From: Pseudomonas brassicacearum subsp. brassicacearum
Lineage (GTDB): Bacteria > Pseudomonadota > Gammaproteobacteria > Pseudomonadales > Pseudomonadaceae
DNA length: 64,000 bases
Assembly: GCF_008801605.1 (NCBI RefSeq)
Contig: NZ_VZPJ01000022.1
Coordinates: 1 to 64,000, forward strand
Direction: 5' to 3'
Under the pieces are notes generated by a model. The model worked only from the letters and a program-made list of their open reading frames with translations. It searched no databases and was not told the DNA's origin. The position numbers and the translations under genes were made by a program. This document shows, one piece after another, positions 1 through 8,824 of this stretch (positions are counted from its first letter, which is position 1; each line of letters starts with the position of its first letter).

Positions 1-25
1 TCCTTATTGGCGCTTTGGGTAGAAA

Positions 26-92
26 GGGCGGGACGAGAAGTCTCCCACGGTCCGTACTGGCTAGAGTCGGAATCGAGCTTTTAGTCCCGCCC
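26..92. repeat. inverted repeat at window edge
   Basis: GGGCGGGAC (26-34) is matched by GTCCCGCCC (84-92), a perfect 9-base inverted repeat with a 49-base interior. It lies downstream of the S9 peptidase gene. No reading frame here looks coding. A structural or terminator role is possible, but the long loop makes it weak. Confidence 0.3.
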
Positions 93-116
93 ACCCCTTC
101 AAGTCTAAACATACAA

Positions 117-206
117 GCGAGCTTGCTAGCGATAGCCATGGCCCAGTCAACATTTTCATCGACTGACACACCGCTATCGAGAGCAAGCTCGCTCCCACAG
201 TTTTTT
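117..206. repeat. degenerate REPIN (paired REP elements)
   Basis: Left arm 117-136 and right arm 173-200 are inverted copies of the REP core found at seven other places in this window (GTGGGAGCGAGCTTGCTCGC). Both arms carry point differences from the consensus. The right arm is followed by six T residues (201-206), so on the plus strand it resembles an intrinsic terminator. It separates the pqq cluster from whatever lies upstream of the window. Confidence 0.75.
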
Positions 207-211
207 GCGTC

Positions 212-2041
212 CTACAGGTCGCTATCCATCACCTTGCGATAGAACAACCACTCATGCTCCAGCGCATGGGCCTGGTTCGCGGCCTTGCGAAAACCGTGGC
301 GTTCATCGGGATAGTAGTGCGCCTCGACCGCCACGCCGTTGGCCTGTAAAGCGTTGACCATGTCGCGGGTTTGCTGCGGCACGACCACGGCGTCCAGTTC
401 ACCCTGGAAAAAGATCACCGGCACGCGAATGTTCCCGGCGTGCAGCAGCGGGGTACGGGCGCGGTAACGTTCGACGTCTTGTTGCGGATCGCCGATCAGC
501 CAGTCCAGGTAATCACCTTCGAACTTGTGCGTAGCACGGGCCAGGGCGACAGGATCGCTCACGCCATAGAGGCTGGCGCCGGCGCGGAATACATCATGGA
601 ATGCCAGGGCGCAGAGCGTCGTGTAGCCACCGGCACTGCCGCCTCGAATGAACGCACGTCGGCCATCGACCAGGCCTTGTTCGTCCAGATACGCGACCAC
701 CGCGCAGGCGTCCTCGACATCCACCACGCCCCAATTCAAATGCAACGCCTGCCGATAGGCCCGGCCATAGCCGCTGCTGCCGCGGTAGTTGAGATCGGCG
801 ACGGCAAAGCCACGCTGGGTCCAATACTGGATACGCGGGTCGAACAGGGGATAACAGGCCGAGGTGGGGCCGCCGTGAATGAACACCACCAATGGTGGCT
901 TTGCGGGTGCGTTCATGGCCGGGTAGAAGAACCCGTGGGCCTCGCCTGACGCGGATGGATAGCGCAGGGTTCGAGGACGGCTGATCTGCTCGATAGGCAA
1001 GGGCGTGACGCCGCCGGCCAGCACGGCCACTTCGTGGCTATGCCGCTCAATGGCAATGACCGCCGATGGCCGGGTCGGCGAGGCTGCAACGGCGTAGATG
1101 AACCGTTCATCCAGCGCCAGGCTGCGAAAGCGGGTGTAGGGGCCGGTGAAGTCTTCATCGACATCGTCACCGTGGCATAGACCCAGGCGCCCGAAACCTG
1201 CTTCGGTCCAACTGGCCAGGTACGTGTGTTCGCCCAGCGGCAGCCAGGTGCAGCCAGCCAGTTGCCACGGCGCTGGGGCGTGATCGGCTTGGGCGGCAGG
1301 CAGCTGTTCCAGGCCCTGGGCCGACTCCACCCAAGGCTGCCAATAACCCCCGCGATCAGTCAGGCAATAAAGACGACTGGTCGCATCGAAGCGCGGTTGC
1401 TGGATGGACTCTTCTTCACCGTTGCCCGCGACACAGCGCGGCGCCCCCCAACCCGTAGCGTTGCGCTCGGCCAGCATCAACCGCGTTGCGGTCCAGGGTT
1501 GATGCGGACGGCTCCACTCGATCCAGGCGAGCCGCTGACCGTCCGGGCTCAGGGTCGGCGAAGCATAGAAATCTGCACCTTCGGCCAGCAGATGCCGCTG
1601 ATGATCCGCCAAGCCGATCGACACCAGCCGATGCTGGTTGGCCTGTTCTTCCACCACCAATACCTGGCCGTCGGCGAAGCCTAGATCTCCATAACGGCAG
1701 TCACCCGAGGTCAGCGCCACGGGGTGTTCGTCGTTCAGGGATTGGTGGTACAGCTGCTGGTCGGCCTCATTGACGAACAGCACACCGTCGTGGCTCAGGC
1801 AGAATGATCCACCGCCGTATTCATAGACCCGGCTGCGCGCGCTGAACCCGTCCGGTGTCAGGCAGCGGGGCATGGCGTCTTGCCAATGCCAGATCCGGCA
1901 GGCGCCGTCTGCGGGGCGGTATTCATTCCAGAACAGGCCCAACGGCCCGAGCTGCAGTTCGGCGAAGTCGGTGCCGGCGGCGACGGCCTGGGCGGCGCTG
2001 AAAGGCTCAGCCTTTGGCGATGAGGCGCGAGTTTCGTTCAT
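212..2041 (-). CDS. pqqM: S9 family prolyl oligopeptidase (PqqM-like)
   Basis: A 609-residue serine peptidase. An N-terminal seven-bladed propeller-like region (about 1-360) is followed by an alpha/beta-hydrolase domain with an oxyanion-type HGGP motif, the nucleophile motif GGSAGG near residue 469, an Asp in GELDAVVV and a His in DERHGF. I chose the start MNETRASS at 2041 over an ATG seven codons upstream; it overlaps the end of pqqE by 35 bases, so the two are translationally linked. In P. fluorescens pqq clusters an S9 peptidase follows pqqE and is named pqqM. Its role is not established; trimming of PqqA-derived peptides is a reasonable inference. It has no signal peptide, so it is probably cytoplasmic. 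Confidence 0.85.
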   Translation of the reverse strand: MNETRASSPKAEPFSAAQAVAAGTDFAELQLGPLGLFWNEYRPADGACRIWHWQDAMPRCLTPDGFSARSRVYEYGGGSFCLSHDGVLFVNEADQQLYHQSLNDEHPVALTSGDCRYGDLGFADGQVLVVEEQANQHRLVSIGLADHQRHLLAEGADFYASPTLSPDGQRLAWIEWSRPHQPWTATRLMLAERNATGWGAPRCVAGNGEEESIQQPRFDATSRLYCLTDRGGYWQPWVESAQGLEQLPAAQADHAPAPWQLAGCTWLPLGEHTYLASWTEAGFGRLGLCHGDDVDEDFTGPYTRFRSLALDERFIYAVAASPTRPSAVIAIERHSHEVAVLAGGVTPLPIEQISRPRTLRYPSASGEAHGFFYPAMNAPAKPPLVVFIHGGPTSACYPLFDPRIQYWTQRGFAVADLNYRGSSGYGRAYRQALHLNWGVVDVEDACAVVAYLDEQGLVDGRRAFIRGGSAGGYTTLCALAFHDVFRAGASLYGVSDPVALARATHKFEGDYLDWLIGDPQQDVERYRARTPLLHAGNIRVPVIFFQGELDAVVVPQQTRDMVNALQANGVAVEAHYYPDERHGFRKAANQAHALEHEWLFYRKVMDSDL

Positions 2042-3155
2042 TGCGAAAGGCCAATTGTTCAATGGTTTGCGTAGCGTGCTCGGCGTCTTCCCGCGCCTTG
2101 AGAATCACACCGTGATGTTCGGACTTGCTGCACACCGGGTCGGCGTTGCTGGCGTCGCCTGTGAGCATGAACGCCTGGCAGCGGCAGCCGCCGAAGTCCT
2201 TTTCTTTTTCATCGCAGGAGCGGCACGGTTCGCGCATCCAGTCATAACCGCGGAAGCGGTTGAAGCCGAACGAGTCGTACCAGATGTGCTGCATGCTGTG
2301 GTCGCGCACGTTGGGAAATTGCACCGGCAGCTGGCGGGCACCGTGACAGGGCAATGCCGTGCCGTCCGGCGTGACGGTGAGGAAAATGCTGCCCCAGCCA
2401 TTCATGCAGCCCTTGGGGCGTTCTTCGTAGTAGTCCGGCGTGACGAAGATCAGCTTGCACGGGTTGCCTTGCGCTTCCAGCTTGGCGCGGTATTCGTTGG
2501 TGACACGCTCGGCGCGTACCAGTTGTTCCCGGGTGGGCAGCAGGCCAACGCGGTTGAGCTGCGCCCAGCCGTAGAACTGGCATGTGGCGAGCTCGACGAA
2601 GTCGGCTTCCAGGGCGATGCACAGCTCGATGATGCGATCGATCTTGTCGATGTTGTGCCGATGGGTCACGAAGTTCAGCACCATCGGATAACCGTGGGCC
2701 TTTACCGCCCGGGCCATTTCCAGTTTTTGCGCGAAGGCTTTCTTCGAGCCTGCCAGGAGGTTGTTCACCTGCTCGTCGCTGGCTTGGAAACTGATCTGGA
2801 TATGGTCCAGGCCGGCCTTCTTGAAGTCGCTGATTTTCTGCTCGGTCAAGCCGATGCCGGAGGTGATCAGGTTGGTATAGAAACCCAGCCGGCGTGCCTC
2901 GCCGATCAACTCGGCCAGGTCTTGGCGCACCAACGGCTCGCCGCCGGAAAAACCCAGCTGCGCGGCGCCCATCTCGCGGGCTTCGCGAAAGACCTTGAAC
3001 CACTGCTCGGTGCTCAGCTCCTGGCCTTGCTCGGCGAAGTCCAGCGGGTTGGAGCAATAGGGGCATTGCAGCGGGCAGCGATAGGTCAGCTCCGCCAGCA
3101 ACCACAGCGGCAGGCCGACTTCAGGCTTGGGCGGCAGACCGGTGGTGTCAGGCAA
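2007..3155 (-). CDS. pqqE: PqqA peptide cyclase (radical SAM enzyme PqqE)
   Basis: Radical SAM/SPASM enzyme that makes the carbon-carbon bond between Glu and Tyr of PqqA, the first step of PQQ synthesis. The radical SAM triad CxxxCxxC is at residues 27, 31 and 34, and a C-terminal Cys-rich SPASM region (CRSCDEKEK, GGCRCQ) should bind auxiliary Fe-S clusters. No ATG fits: I chose TTG at 3155, giving 382 residues (usual family length) and starting inside the end of pqqD. A second TTG at 3176 is possible. The frame remains open to 3275, but that extension only shadows pqqD. Confidence 0.93.
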   Translation of the reverse strand: MPDTTGLPPKPEVGLPLWLLAELTYRCPLQCPYCSNPLDFAEQGQELSTEQWFKVFREAREMGAAQLGFSGGEPLVRQDLAELIGEARRLGFYTNLITSGIGLTEQKISDFKKAGLDHIQISFQASDEQVNNLLAGSKKAFAQKLEMARAVKAHGYPMVLNFVTHRHNIDKIDRIIELCIALEADFVELATCQFYGWAQLNRVGLLPTREQLVRAERVTNEYRAKLEAQGNPCKLIFVTPDYYEERPKGCMNGWGSIFLTVTPDGTALPCHGARQLPVQFPNVRDHSMQHIWYDSFGFNRFRGYDWMREPCRSCDEKEKDFGGCRCQAFMLTGDASNADPVCSKSEHHGVILKAREDAEHATQTIEQLAFRNERNSRLIAKG

Positions 3156-3423
3156 GTTCGATCCAATGCTGTGCAAGGGCGACCTCCATGAATTGCTCGA
3201 TGTCGTCACCGAGTTCCGGCACGTCGGGAAACTGCTTCGCCAACGCGCCGATGATGGCCGCGACATCCCGTTCACCGTCGATCAGGCCACCGATCAGCGA
3301 AGCGCTGTCGTTCAGCTTGATCATGCCTTCAGGATAGAGCAGCACGTGGCCTTTCTGGGCCGGTTCGTACTGGAAGCGATAGCCGGGGCGCCAGCGCGGG
3401 GTTTTGCTGCGATCGAAACTCAT
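3148..3423 (-). CDS. pqqD: PQQ biosynthesis chaperone PqqD
   Basis: A 91-residue RRE-type peptide chaperone that binds PqqA and presents it to PqqE. The N-terminus MSFDRSKTPRWRPGYRFQYE is typical of the family. The start at 3423 overlaps the pqqC stop as ATGA, and its end overlaps the beginning of pqqE, so C-D-E translation is coupled. An ATG seven codons upstream lies inside pqqC and is less likely. Confidence 0.95.
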   Translation of the reverse strand: MSFDRSKTPRWRPGYRFQYEPAQKGHVLLYPEGMIKLNDSASLIGGLIDGERDVAAIIGALAKQFPDVPELGDDIEQFMEVALAQHWIELA

Positions 3424-4172
3424 AAGGTGATCCCTTTGTGCCACACCCGTTGCCCGGTAACGCTGTGGTAGGGCGGGCGGTTCAATTCGTAGGCCATGCT
3501 CATGGCGTCGAGCATGCTCCAGAGGATGTCCAGTTTGAACTGGAGAATCTCCAACATGCGCTCCTGACCTGCGCGAGTGGTGTAGTGCTGCAAGGTGATC
3601 GCCAGGCCATGTTCCACATCACGCCGGGCCTGGCCCAGGCGGGTGCGGAAGTATTCATAGCCGGTCGGGTCTATCCATGGGTAATGCTGGGGCCAACTGT
3701 CCAGGCGCGACTGGTGGATCTGCGGGGCGAACAGTTCGGTCAACGAGCTGCTGGCGGCTTCTTGCCAGCAGGCCCGGCGGGCGAAGTTGACGTAGGCATC
3801 CACCGCAAAACGCACCCCGGGCAGCACCAGCTCCTGGGAGCGCAGTTGATCGGGGTCCAGGCCCACCGCCTGGCCCAGCCGCAACCAGGCTTCGATGCCG
3901 CCGTCTTCGCCGGGAGCGCCGTCGTGGTCGAGCAGGCGCTGGATCCACTCGCGGCGGATTTCCCGGTCCGGGCAGTTGGCCAGGATCGCGGCATCCTTGA
4001 GCGGGATATTCACCTGGTAGTAAAAACGGTTCGCGACCCAGCCCTGGATCTGCTCGCGAGTCGCGCGGCCTTCATACATCGCCACGTGATACGGGTGATG
4101 GATGTGATAATACGCGCCCTTGGCACGCAGGGCGGCTTCGAACTCGGCGGGGGACAGGGGGATGTCAGTCAT
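3420..4172 (-). CDS. pqqC: pyrroloquinoline-quinone synthase PqqC
   Basis: A 250-residue cofactor-free oxidase of the TenA/PqqC fold that performs the final ring closure and eight-electron oxidation to PQQ. The N-terminal region contains the conserved KGAYYHIHHPYHVAM stretch, with His residues expected in the active site. The start MTDIPLSPAEF at 4172 has a good ribosome binding site (GGAGAA). A frame extension to 4262 is encoded by a REP fragment and is rejected. It follows pqqB after about 100 bases and overlaps pqqD by four. Confidence 0.96.
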   Translation of the reverse strand: MTDIPLSPAEFEAALRAKGAYYHIHHPYHVAMYEGRATREQIQGWVANRFYYQVNIPLKDAAILANCPDREIRREWIQRLLDHDGAPGEDGGIEAWLRLGQAVGLDPDQLRSQELVLPGVRFAVDAYVNFARRACWQEAASSSLTELFAPQIHQSRLDSWPQHYPWIDPTGYEYFRTRLGQARRDVEHGLAITLQHYTTRAGQERMLEILQFKLDILWSMLDAMSMAYELNRPPYHSVTGQRVWHKGITL

Positions 4173-4242
4173 TTTGGTTCTCCGGGAAATGCCCGTGGGT
4201 TCTGTGGCGTCAGGGCTGGCCCCATCGTCGGATCGCCGCCCG

Positions 4243-4261
4243 GAGCAAGCTCGCTCCCACA
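4243..4261. repeat. single REP half-element
   Basis: GAGCAAGCTCGCTCCCACA matches one arm of the REPINs elsewhere in the window but has no inverted partner nearby. It lies in the pqqB-pqqC gap and is probably the remnant of a full REPIN. Confidence 0.7.
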
Positions 4262-4276
4262 ATCGTTCCGCCCTTC

Positions 4277-5188
4277 TTACAACTCAATACTCATTCCGTC
4301 GTAAGACACTTCAATCTTTCGACGTACAAGTTCAGCCCGCTCGGGCGAGTCTTCGTCCAGGATCGGGTTGGTGTTGTTGATATGGATAAGGACCTTGCGC
4401 GGCCCAGGTACTTGTTCCAGTACTTCCAGCATACCGCCGGGGCCATTCTGGGCCAGGTGGCCCATTTCCCTGCCAGTGCGGGTGCCGACGCCACGGCGCT
4501 GCATTTCATCGTCGTCCCACATCGTACCGTCCACCAGCAGGCAATCGCTGCCGGCCATGATCTCCAACAACGACTCGTCGACCTTGCCCAGGCCCGGGGC
4601 ATAGAACAGCTTGCCACCTGTGCGCAGGTCTTCGACGATCAACCCAATGTTGTCGCCCGGATGCGGGTCGAAGCGATGCGGTGAATAGGGCGGTGCGGCG
4701 CTGCGCAGGGGCAGCGGGGTGAAGCGCAGGTTCGGGCAGGCGGCGATGGTGAAGCTCTGGTCGAGTTCGATGCGATTCCAGCTCAACCCGCCGTTCCAGT
4801 GGGTCAGCATGTTGAACAGCGGAAAGCCCGTGCTCAGGTCTTCATGGACCATGTCGGTGCACCAGACTTGATGTGGGCAACCTTCACGCAGGCTGAGCAG
4901 GCCGGTGGTGTGGTCGATCTGGCTGTCCATCAGGATGATCGCGCCAATGCCCGTGTCGCGCAGGGCCCGGCCCGGTTGCATCGGGGCGAACGCCTGGAGC
5001 TGGGCGCGAATGTCCGGGGAGGCGTTGCACAGCACCCAGTTCACACCGTCATCGGACAGGGCGATGGACGATTGGGTGCGTGCCTGGGCCCGCAGGCTGC
5101 CGTCGCGAAAACCTGCGCAATTGGCGCAGTTGCAGTTCCACTGGGGGAAACCGCCACCGGCGGCAGAACCTAGAATCTGGACGAACAT
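4277..5188 (-). CDS. pqqB: PQQ biosynthesis protein PqqB
   Basis: A 303-residue metallo-beta-lactamase-fold protein of PQQ biosynthesis, thought to hydroxylate the crosslinked Glu-Tyr intermediate. The N-terminus MFVQILGSAAGGGFPQWNCN is the family hallmark, including the Cys pair in CNCANC. The motif DSQIDHTTGL supplies the expected metal-site Asp/His. A GGAG ribosome binding site precedes the ATG. It is separated from pqqA by 80 bases that carry a terminator-like hairpin, so its expression should be lower than that of pqqA. Confidence 0.96.
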   Translation of the reverse strand: MFVQILGSAAGGGFPQWNCNCANCAGFRDGSLRAQARTQSSIALSDDGVNWVLCNASPDIRAQLQAFAPMQPGRALRDTGIGAIILMDSQIDHTTGLLSLREGCPHQVWCTDMVHEDLSTGFPLFNMLTHWNGGLSWNRIELDQSFTIAACPNLRFTPLPLRSAAPPYSPHRFDPHPGDNIGLIVEDLRTGGKLFYAPGLGKVDESLLEIMAGSDCLLVDGTMWDDDEMQRRGVGTRTGREMGHLAQNGPGGMLEVLEQVPGPRKVLIHINNTNPILDEDSPERAELVRRKIEVSYDGMSIEL

Positions 5189-5211
5189 GGCTGCTCCATC
5201 TGCAAACCGAA

Positions 5212-5238
5212 ATAAAAACGCCTCGGCTGGCCGAGGCG
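5212..5238 (-). terminator. pqqA-pqqB intercistronic terminator/attenuator
   Basis: Read on the minus strand, CGCCTCGG-CCAG-CCGAGGCG is an eight-pair GC-rich stem followed by TTTTTATTT, a strong intrinsic-terminator shape. It lies 31 bases after the pqqA stop and 23 bases before pqqB. It should end many transcripts after pqqA and let a fraction read into pqqBCDE. Confidence 0.85.
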
Positions 5239-5268
5239 TAGTGCTGCGTGCTTAACCGCCTGCAGCAT

Positions 5269-5343
5269 TCAACGGCTGGCGAAGTACATGGTGACTTCGA
5301 AACCGATACGCAGGTCGATATATGCGGGTTTGGACCAAGACAT
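5269..5343 (-). CDS. pqqA: PQQ precursor peptide PqqA
   Basis: A 24-residue ribosomal precursor peptide, MSWSKPAYIDLRIGFEVTMY and four more residues. Glu16 and Tyr20 are the residues that PqqE crosslinks to form the PQQ skeleton, in the conserved ExxxY arrangement. A strong ribosome binding site (AAAGGAG) precedes the ATG. It is the first gene after the pqqF-pqqA gap, and the hairpin after its stop favours overproduction of this short message relative to the enzymes. Confidence 0.97.
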   Translation of the reverse strand: MSWSKPAYIDLRIGFEVTMYFASR

Positions 5344-5513
5344 GGGAATACTCCTTTGGTTGGGATGCTTTCGTTAGATAGAACGGTTGAGACCTATACA
5401 TATAGTCCACCTCCGTTCGGAGATGTTCAGATGCTTAGGCGCCTATGTTACTAAATCTGACATCTTCGTTCGCCGCGATTCTCGAAGAAAGCTCATTACG
5501 GCCCCTGCAATGA
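5344..5513 (-). promoter_or_regulatory. pqqA upstream region with two palindromes
   Basis: The 170-base gap between pqqF and pqqA should hold the pqqA promoter. A small inverted repeat CTCCG-TT-CGGAG is at 5411-5422, and the minus strand has a TATA-like run (complement of 5396-5405) between it and pqqA. No convincing -35/-10 pair could be fixed by eye. A 14-base perfect palindrome, GCAATGATCATTGC (5507-5520), overlaps the pqqF stop. Confidence 0.4.
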
Positions 5514-7955
5514 TCATTGCGCCGCTTGCCAGCGCTCTCCCGGGCAGGCTCCGTTGCTCAGGCAATACCATCCCCCTTCAGCCTCGATCAGGCGTTGGGC
5601 GGCCATTTGTAGCTGGGTGCGATCCAGGCACACGATGGCAGCGGACAGTTGCTCAAGATAATCCGACGGGCGGCCGGCCAGCTTGCCCTGCCAGAGCAGT
5701 TCGGCGGCCTGGGCGCAGGGCAGGGCGGTGCTCTGGAGTTGGGCGGCAAGCGCCTGCTGCTGGCCGGTCAGGGAGACATCATCGAGCTGCTGGAGCAATG
5801 CTGGTAACCCGAGCAGGAACTGTTCGATGTGGACGCTCAGTTGCGTCGCAGACAGGCTGGGTGATTGGACGCCGAACAACACCCCGGTTTGCCCGTCGAT
5901 CTGCTTCAACCCACTGAACACCGCATAACCCAACTGCAACTCCACGCGCAGGCGCTGGTAGAACGGCGTCTGACACAGCTGTGCTAGCAGCCGCCAGGTG
6001 GCTTCGTCGGCCAGCGTCGGGGTGGCTGTCGGGCAAAACAACAGCACGGCCGGTTCTTCGCCGTGAGTCTGGAGCTCATGCCAGAGGCGTTGCCCGCGAG
6101 GCGCCGGCGCCAGGTCGGCTTCATCGCTGGCGGTGCCCGGCACCCGGGCCAACGCTGGGCCCAACGCCCCTTGGGTGGCCGCCGACAGGCCGATGGACAA
6201 CCCGTCCCATCGTGCCGTGATCCACACACTTTGGTCGCTGTCGGGCACTGGTAACGCCGACGCTTGCCGGTTGTGACGGCAGTGATCTGGCAGCTCCTTC
6301 AACAGATGCCGAATCGGCATCGGCGGGGTTTCGTGGCTGGCCAGGGCCATTGGCAGCGGTTGCGCAAGCTTCGTCAGAACGTGTTCGAGCACCAACGGTA
6401 TCGGCGCCTGTAAGCCAACCAGTTTCAGTAGCCATTGATGACCGGAGGGCTCGAAGCTGACGTCCACGCCGGCCAGGCGAGCATCCTCTCGCACATCCTG
6501 CAGGTGTCGGTCGAGCCTGGATTGAAAGTCGAGCGGTGCCTGGGTTGTCAGTTGCCAACGCAGGTACACCGCGCCTTCACGACCGTTGTCTGGCAGCGCC
6601 TGGCTGAACTGCATGGGCGAGCGTTCCCGGCGACCCCGGGAGCGATCCTGGGCGAAGGTTCGCAAGCCGCGATGGGCGCTGGTCTGGCCGCGTATCAGCC
6701 CGGCGCGGGGCGCTTCGCTTGATGTTTGCAGGAACGGATTGGGCGCGGGCAGTTGCCATTGCCCCGCTACGTTATCGGCAGGGTGCAGTTGCGTGAGGAT
6801 TTCCCTGAGCCTCAGGAGATCGTTTGCCAACAGCGGCCTGTCACGTCCTTCACAATCCCAGCGGGCCAACTGCAAGGCCGATCCTGTCTCCTTCCGGCGC
6901 AGCAACAGTGCGGTGAACTCCTGGCGCAACGGCGCCCAGTCGTCCTGGGCGGCAAAGAACCCCAGCCAGTCGTGCAGCAACGGCTGGATCTGCGCCGCTG
7001 TCTGAGCGTTGGCGTGCTTGAATCCGATGTGCAGCAGCGCCTGCCCGGCAAACTCATACAGCGCGGTGGCCTTGAGGCTGTCAGCCAGGCCGCGCTGACG
7101 CAACGTGGCGAGCAAGCCGCCCGGTTTGCTGGAGTTCAGCCACGTACACAGAAAATCCAGGGCTTGAGGCGAGGCGGCAGGCAAGTCTTCGAAGGCGAAC
7201 AGCAGATCAAGGCAACCCTCGCGGGCCTGTTGATAACTCGTCTGGGACGATGCCATCAGTTTTGGCGGTGCCGGCCTGGCAAGCGCTTCGCCGGCAGGTA
7301 TGTGGTTGTCGAACTGATCAGCCAGCGTTTTCAAGGCGTCGATGCTTTGCGGGCCGGCCAGGCTCAGGATCATCTGGCCGCTCTGGTAAAAGCGGCGATA
7401 GAAGTCGTGCAATGCGCTTTGGAATTCGGCTCGCGTCACCGCCAGGCTATCGCGATTGCCGGCGTGAAAACCCCGCAGCGGATGGGGCGCCGACAGGCCG
7501 TCATGCAAGGCAAGCTGTCGCTGGGCTGCAGCATCCTGGGACCAGGCGATGAACTCGGCGTGCAGCACTTCCCGTTCGCGCAACTGATCGGCCTCATCCA
7601 GGCGTGGGTGAGCGAGCATGTCCCCCAGTCGTTCCAGTCCGTCGGCGAAGGTTGCGGGTGGCAATTCGAAGAAAAAATCCGTGGTGCGTTCGCTGGTACG
7701 CGCGTTGACCTGGCCGCCGTGCCGCTGCACGTAGGCCATCAGGTTCTCCCCAGCGGGAAAACGCTCGGTGCCGAGAAAGAACAGATGTTCGAGCAAGTGC
7801 GCCAATCCCGGCCAGGCCAGGGGCGCGTCATGGCTGCCAGCCGCGACTCGCAGTACTGCAGCGCTGCGCTTGAGGCCTGGGACGTGACGCAATGTCACCT
7901 GCAAGCCGTTGGCCAGGGTTTCAGTGTGGGGGCGGAGGGAGTCGGGGGCCGGCAT
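5514..7955 (-). CDS. pqqF: PqqF, M16 family zinc metalloprotease
   Basis: An 813-residue pitrilysin-type (M16A) protease implicated in releasing the crosslinked Glu-Tyr pair from PqqA. The inverted zinc motif HLLEH is at residues 53-57, and the third ligand Glu134 lies exactly 76 residues after His57, matching the HxxEHx76E pattern, so the N-terminal catalytic half is intact. The C-terminal half is the usual inactive M16 domain. It lies upstream of pqqA on the same strand, as in other pseudomonads. Confidence 0.94.
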   Translation of the reverse strand: MPAPDSLRPHTETLANGLQVTLRHVPGLKRSAAVLRVAAGSHDAPLAWPGLAHLLEHLFFLGTERFPAGENLMAYVQRHGGQVNARTSERTTDFFFELPPATFADGLERLGDMLAHPRLDEADQLREREVLHAEFIAWSQDAAAQRQLALHDGLSAPHPLRGFHAGNRDSLAVTRAEFQSALHDFYRRFYQSGQMILSLAGPQSIDALKTLADQFDNHIPAGEALARPAPPKLMASSQTSYQQAREGCLDLLFAFEDLPAASPQALDFLCTWLNSSKPGGLLATLRQRGLADSLKATALYEFAGQALLHIGFKHANAQTAAQIQPLLHDWLGFFAAQDDWAPLRQEFTALLLRRKETGSALQLARWDCEGRDRPLLANDLLRLREILTQLHPADNVAGQWQLPAPNPFLQTSSEAPRAGLIRGQTSAHRGLRTFAQDRSRGRRERSPMQFSQALPDNGREGAVYLRWQLTTQAPLDFQSRLDRHLQDVREDARLAGVDVSFEPSGHQWLLKLVGLQAPIPLVLEHVLTKLAQPLPMALASHETPPMPIRHLLKELPDHCRHNRQASALPVPDSDQSVWITARWDGLSIGLSAATQGALGPALARVPGTASDEADLAPAPRGQRLWHELQTHGEEPAVLLFCPTATPTLADEATWRLLAQLCQTPFYQRLRVELQLGYAVFSGLKQIDGQTGVLFGVQSPSLSATQLSVHIEQFLLGLPALLQQLDDVSLTGQQQALAAQLQSTALPCAQAAELLWQGKLAGRPSDYLEQLSAAIVCLDRTQLQMAAQRLIEAEGGWYCLSNGACPGERWQAAQ

Positions 7956-8017
7956 GAGCGCTTCCAGAACAAAGATGCGCTCATGCTAGCGGATTAGGCC
8001 GCGTTCTCAATCCTCAA

Positions 8018-8812
8018 TCAGTGTTTGTGCAGATCGTCGTAAAGCTCTGGGCGGCGATCGTGCAGGTAGTTGTAGGCCGCGCGGGAGTCTTCCATCAGTT
8101 GTCTATCCAGTTCTCCGACGATCAAGGCCTCATCCAGCCCCGCAAGGGCCGGGCGGCTGCCATTCGGTGCGGCGATGCTGCTTTGGCCGCAGTACTGCAA
8201 TTCACCTTCGTGGCCGCAGTAGTTGGCGTACGCCACGAAACACTGGTTCTCGATGGCCCGGGCTCGCACGGTGACGTCGGCGATGAACTCGTAGGGTTGC
8301 ATGTTGGCGGTCGGCACCAGGATCAGCTCGGTACCGGCCAGGGCCAAGCGGCGGGCATTTTCCGGAAATTCCAGGTCGTAGCAGATCAGGAGGCCGAGCT
8401 TCCAGCCGTTGAGCTCCACGATGGGCAATGCGGCGTCGCCGGCGCTGAACATGGCGTGATCGAGGTCACCGAACAGGTGGCTCTTGCGGTAGTTGGCCAG
8501 GCGCTCGCCCTGGGCGTCGATCAGCTGCACGGCGTTGTAGATCTGCCCGTCTTCGCCGCGTTCAGGGTAGCCGTAGACAATCGCCAGGCCGGCGGCCTTG
8601 GCAATGCGGGCGATCTGTTGCGCCCATTCGCCGTTGTAGACCTCGGCCAATACATTCACCGCGTCGACGCCGATGTTGTAGCCGGTCATGAACATCTCCG
8701 GCAGCACCAGCACATCGGCGCCCCTGGCTTCCAGCGCCACCTGGTGCAGGCGTTGCAGGTTGCCGGCCGGATCCAGTGGCAGCGGTGGGCATTGGTAGAG
8801 GGCTACACGCAT
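8018..8812 (-). CDS. davA: 5-aminovaleramide amidohydrolase DavA (nitrilase superfamily)
   Basis: A 264-residue carbon-nitrogen hydrolase with the full catalytic triad: Glu39 (VLPEMFMTG), Lys110 (YRKSHLF) and Cys144 (LLICYDLEFPE). Size and position directly after davB (12-base gap) match P. putida DavA, which hydrolyses 5-aminovaleramide to 5-aminovalerate and ammonia in lysine catabolism. The general nitrilase-fold assignment is certain; the substrate rests on the operon partner and synteny. Confidence 0.9.
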   Translation of the reverse strand: MRVALYQCPPLPLDPAGNLQRLHQVALEARGADVLVLPEMFMTGYNIGVDAVNVLAEVYNGEWAQQIARIAKAAGLAIVYGYPERGEDGQIYNAVQLIDAQGERLANYRKSHLFGDLDHAMFSAGDAALPIVELNGWKLGLLICYDLEFPENARRLALAGTELILVPTANMQPYEFIADVTVRARAIENQCFVAYANYCGHEGELQYCGQSSIAAPNGSRPALAGLDEALIVGELDRQLMEDSRAAYNYLHDRRPELYDDLHKH

Positions 8813-8824
8813 CGAAAACTCCTT

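Noticed and set aside
4173..4262. N-terminal extension of PqqC
   Set aside because: Encoded partly by a REP fragment; the internal ATG with GGAGAA gives the normal family length.
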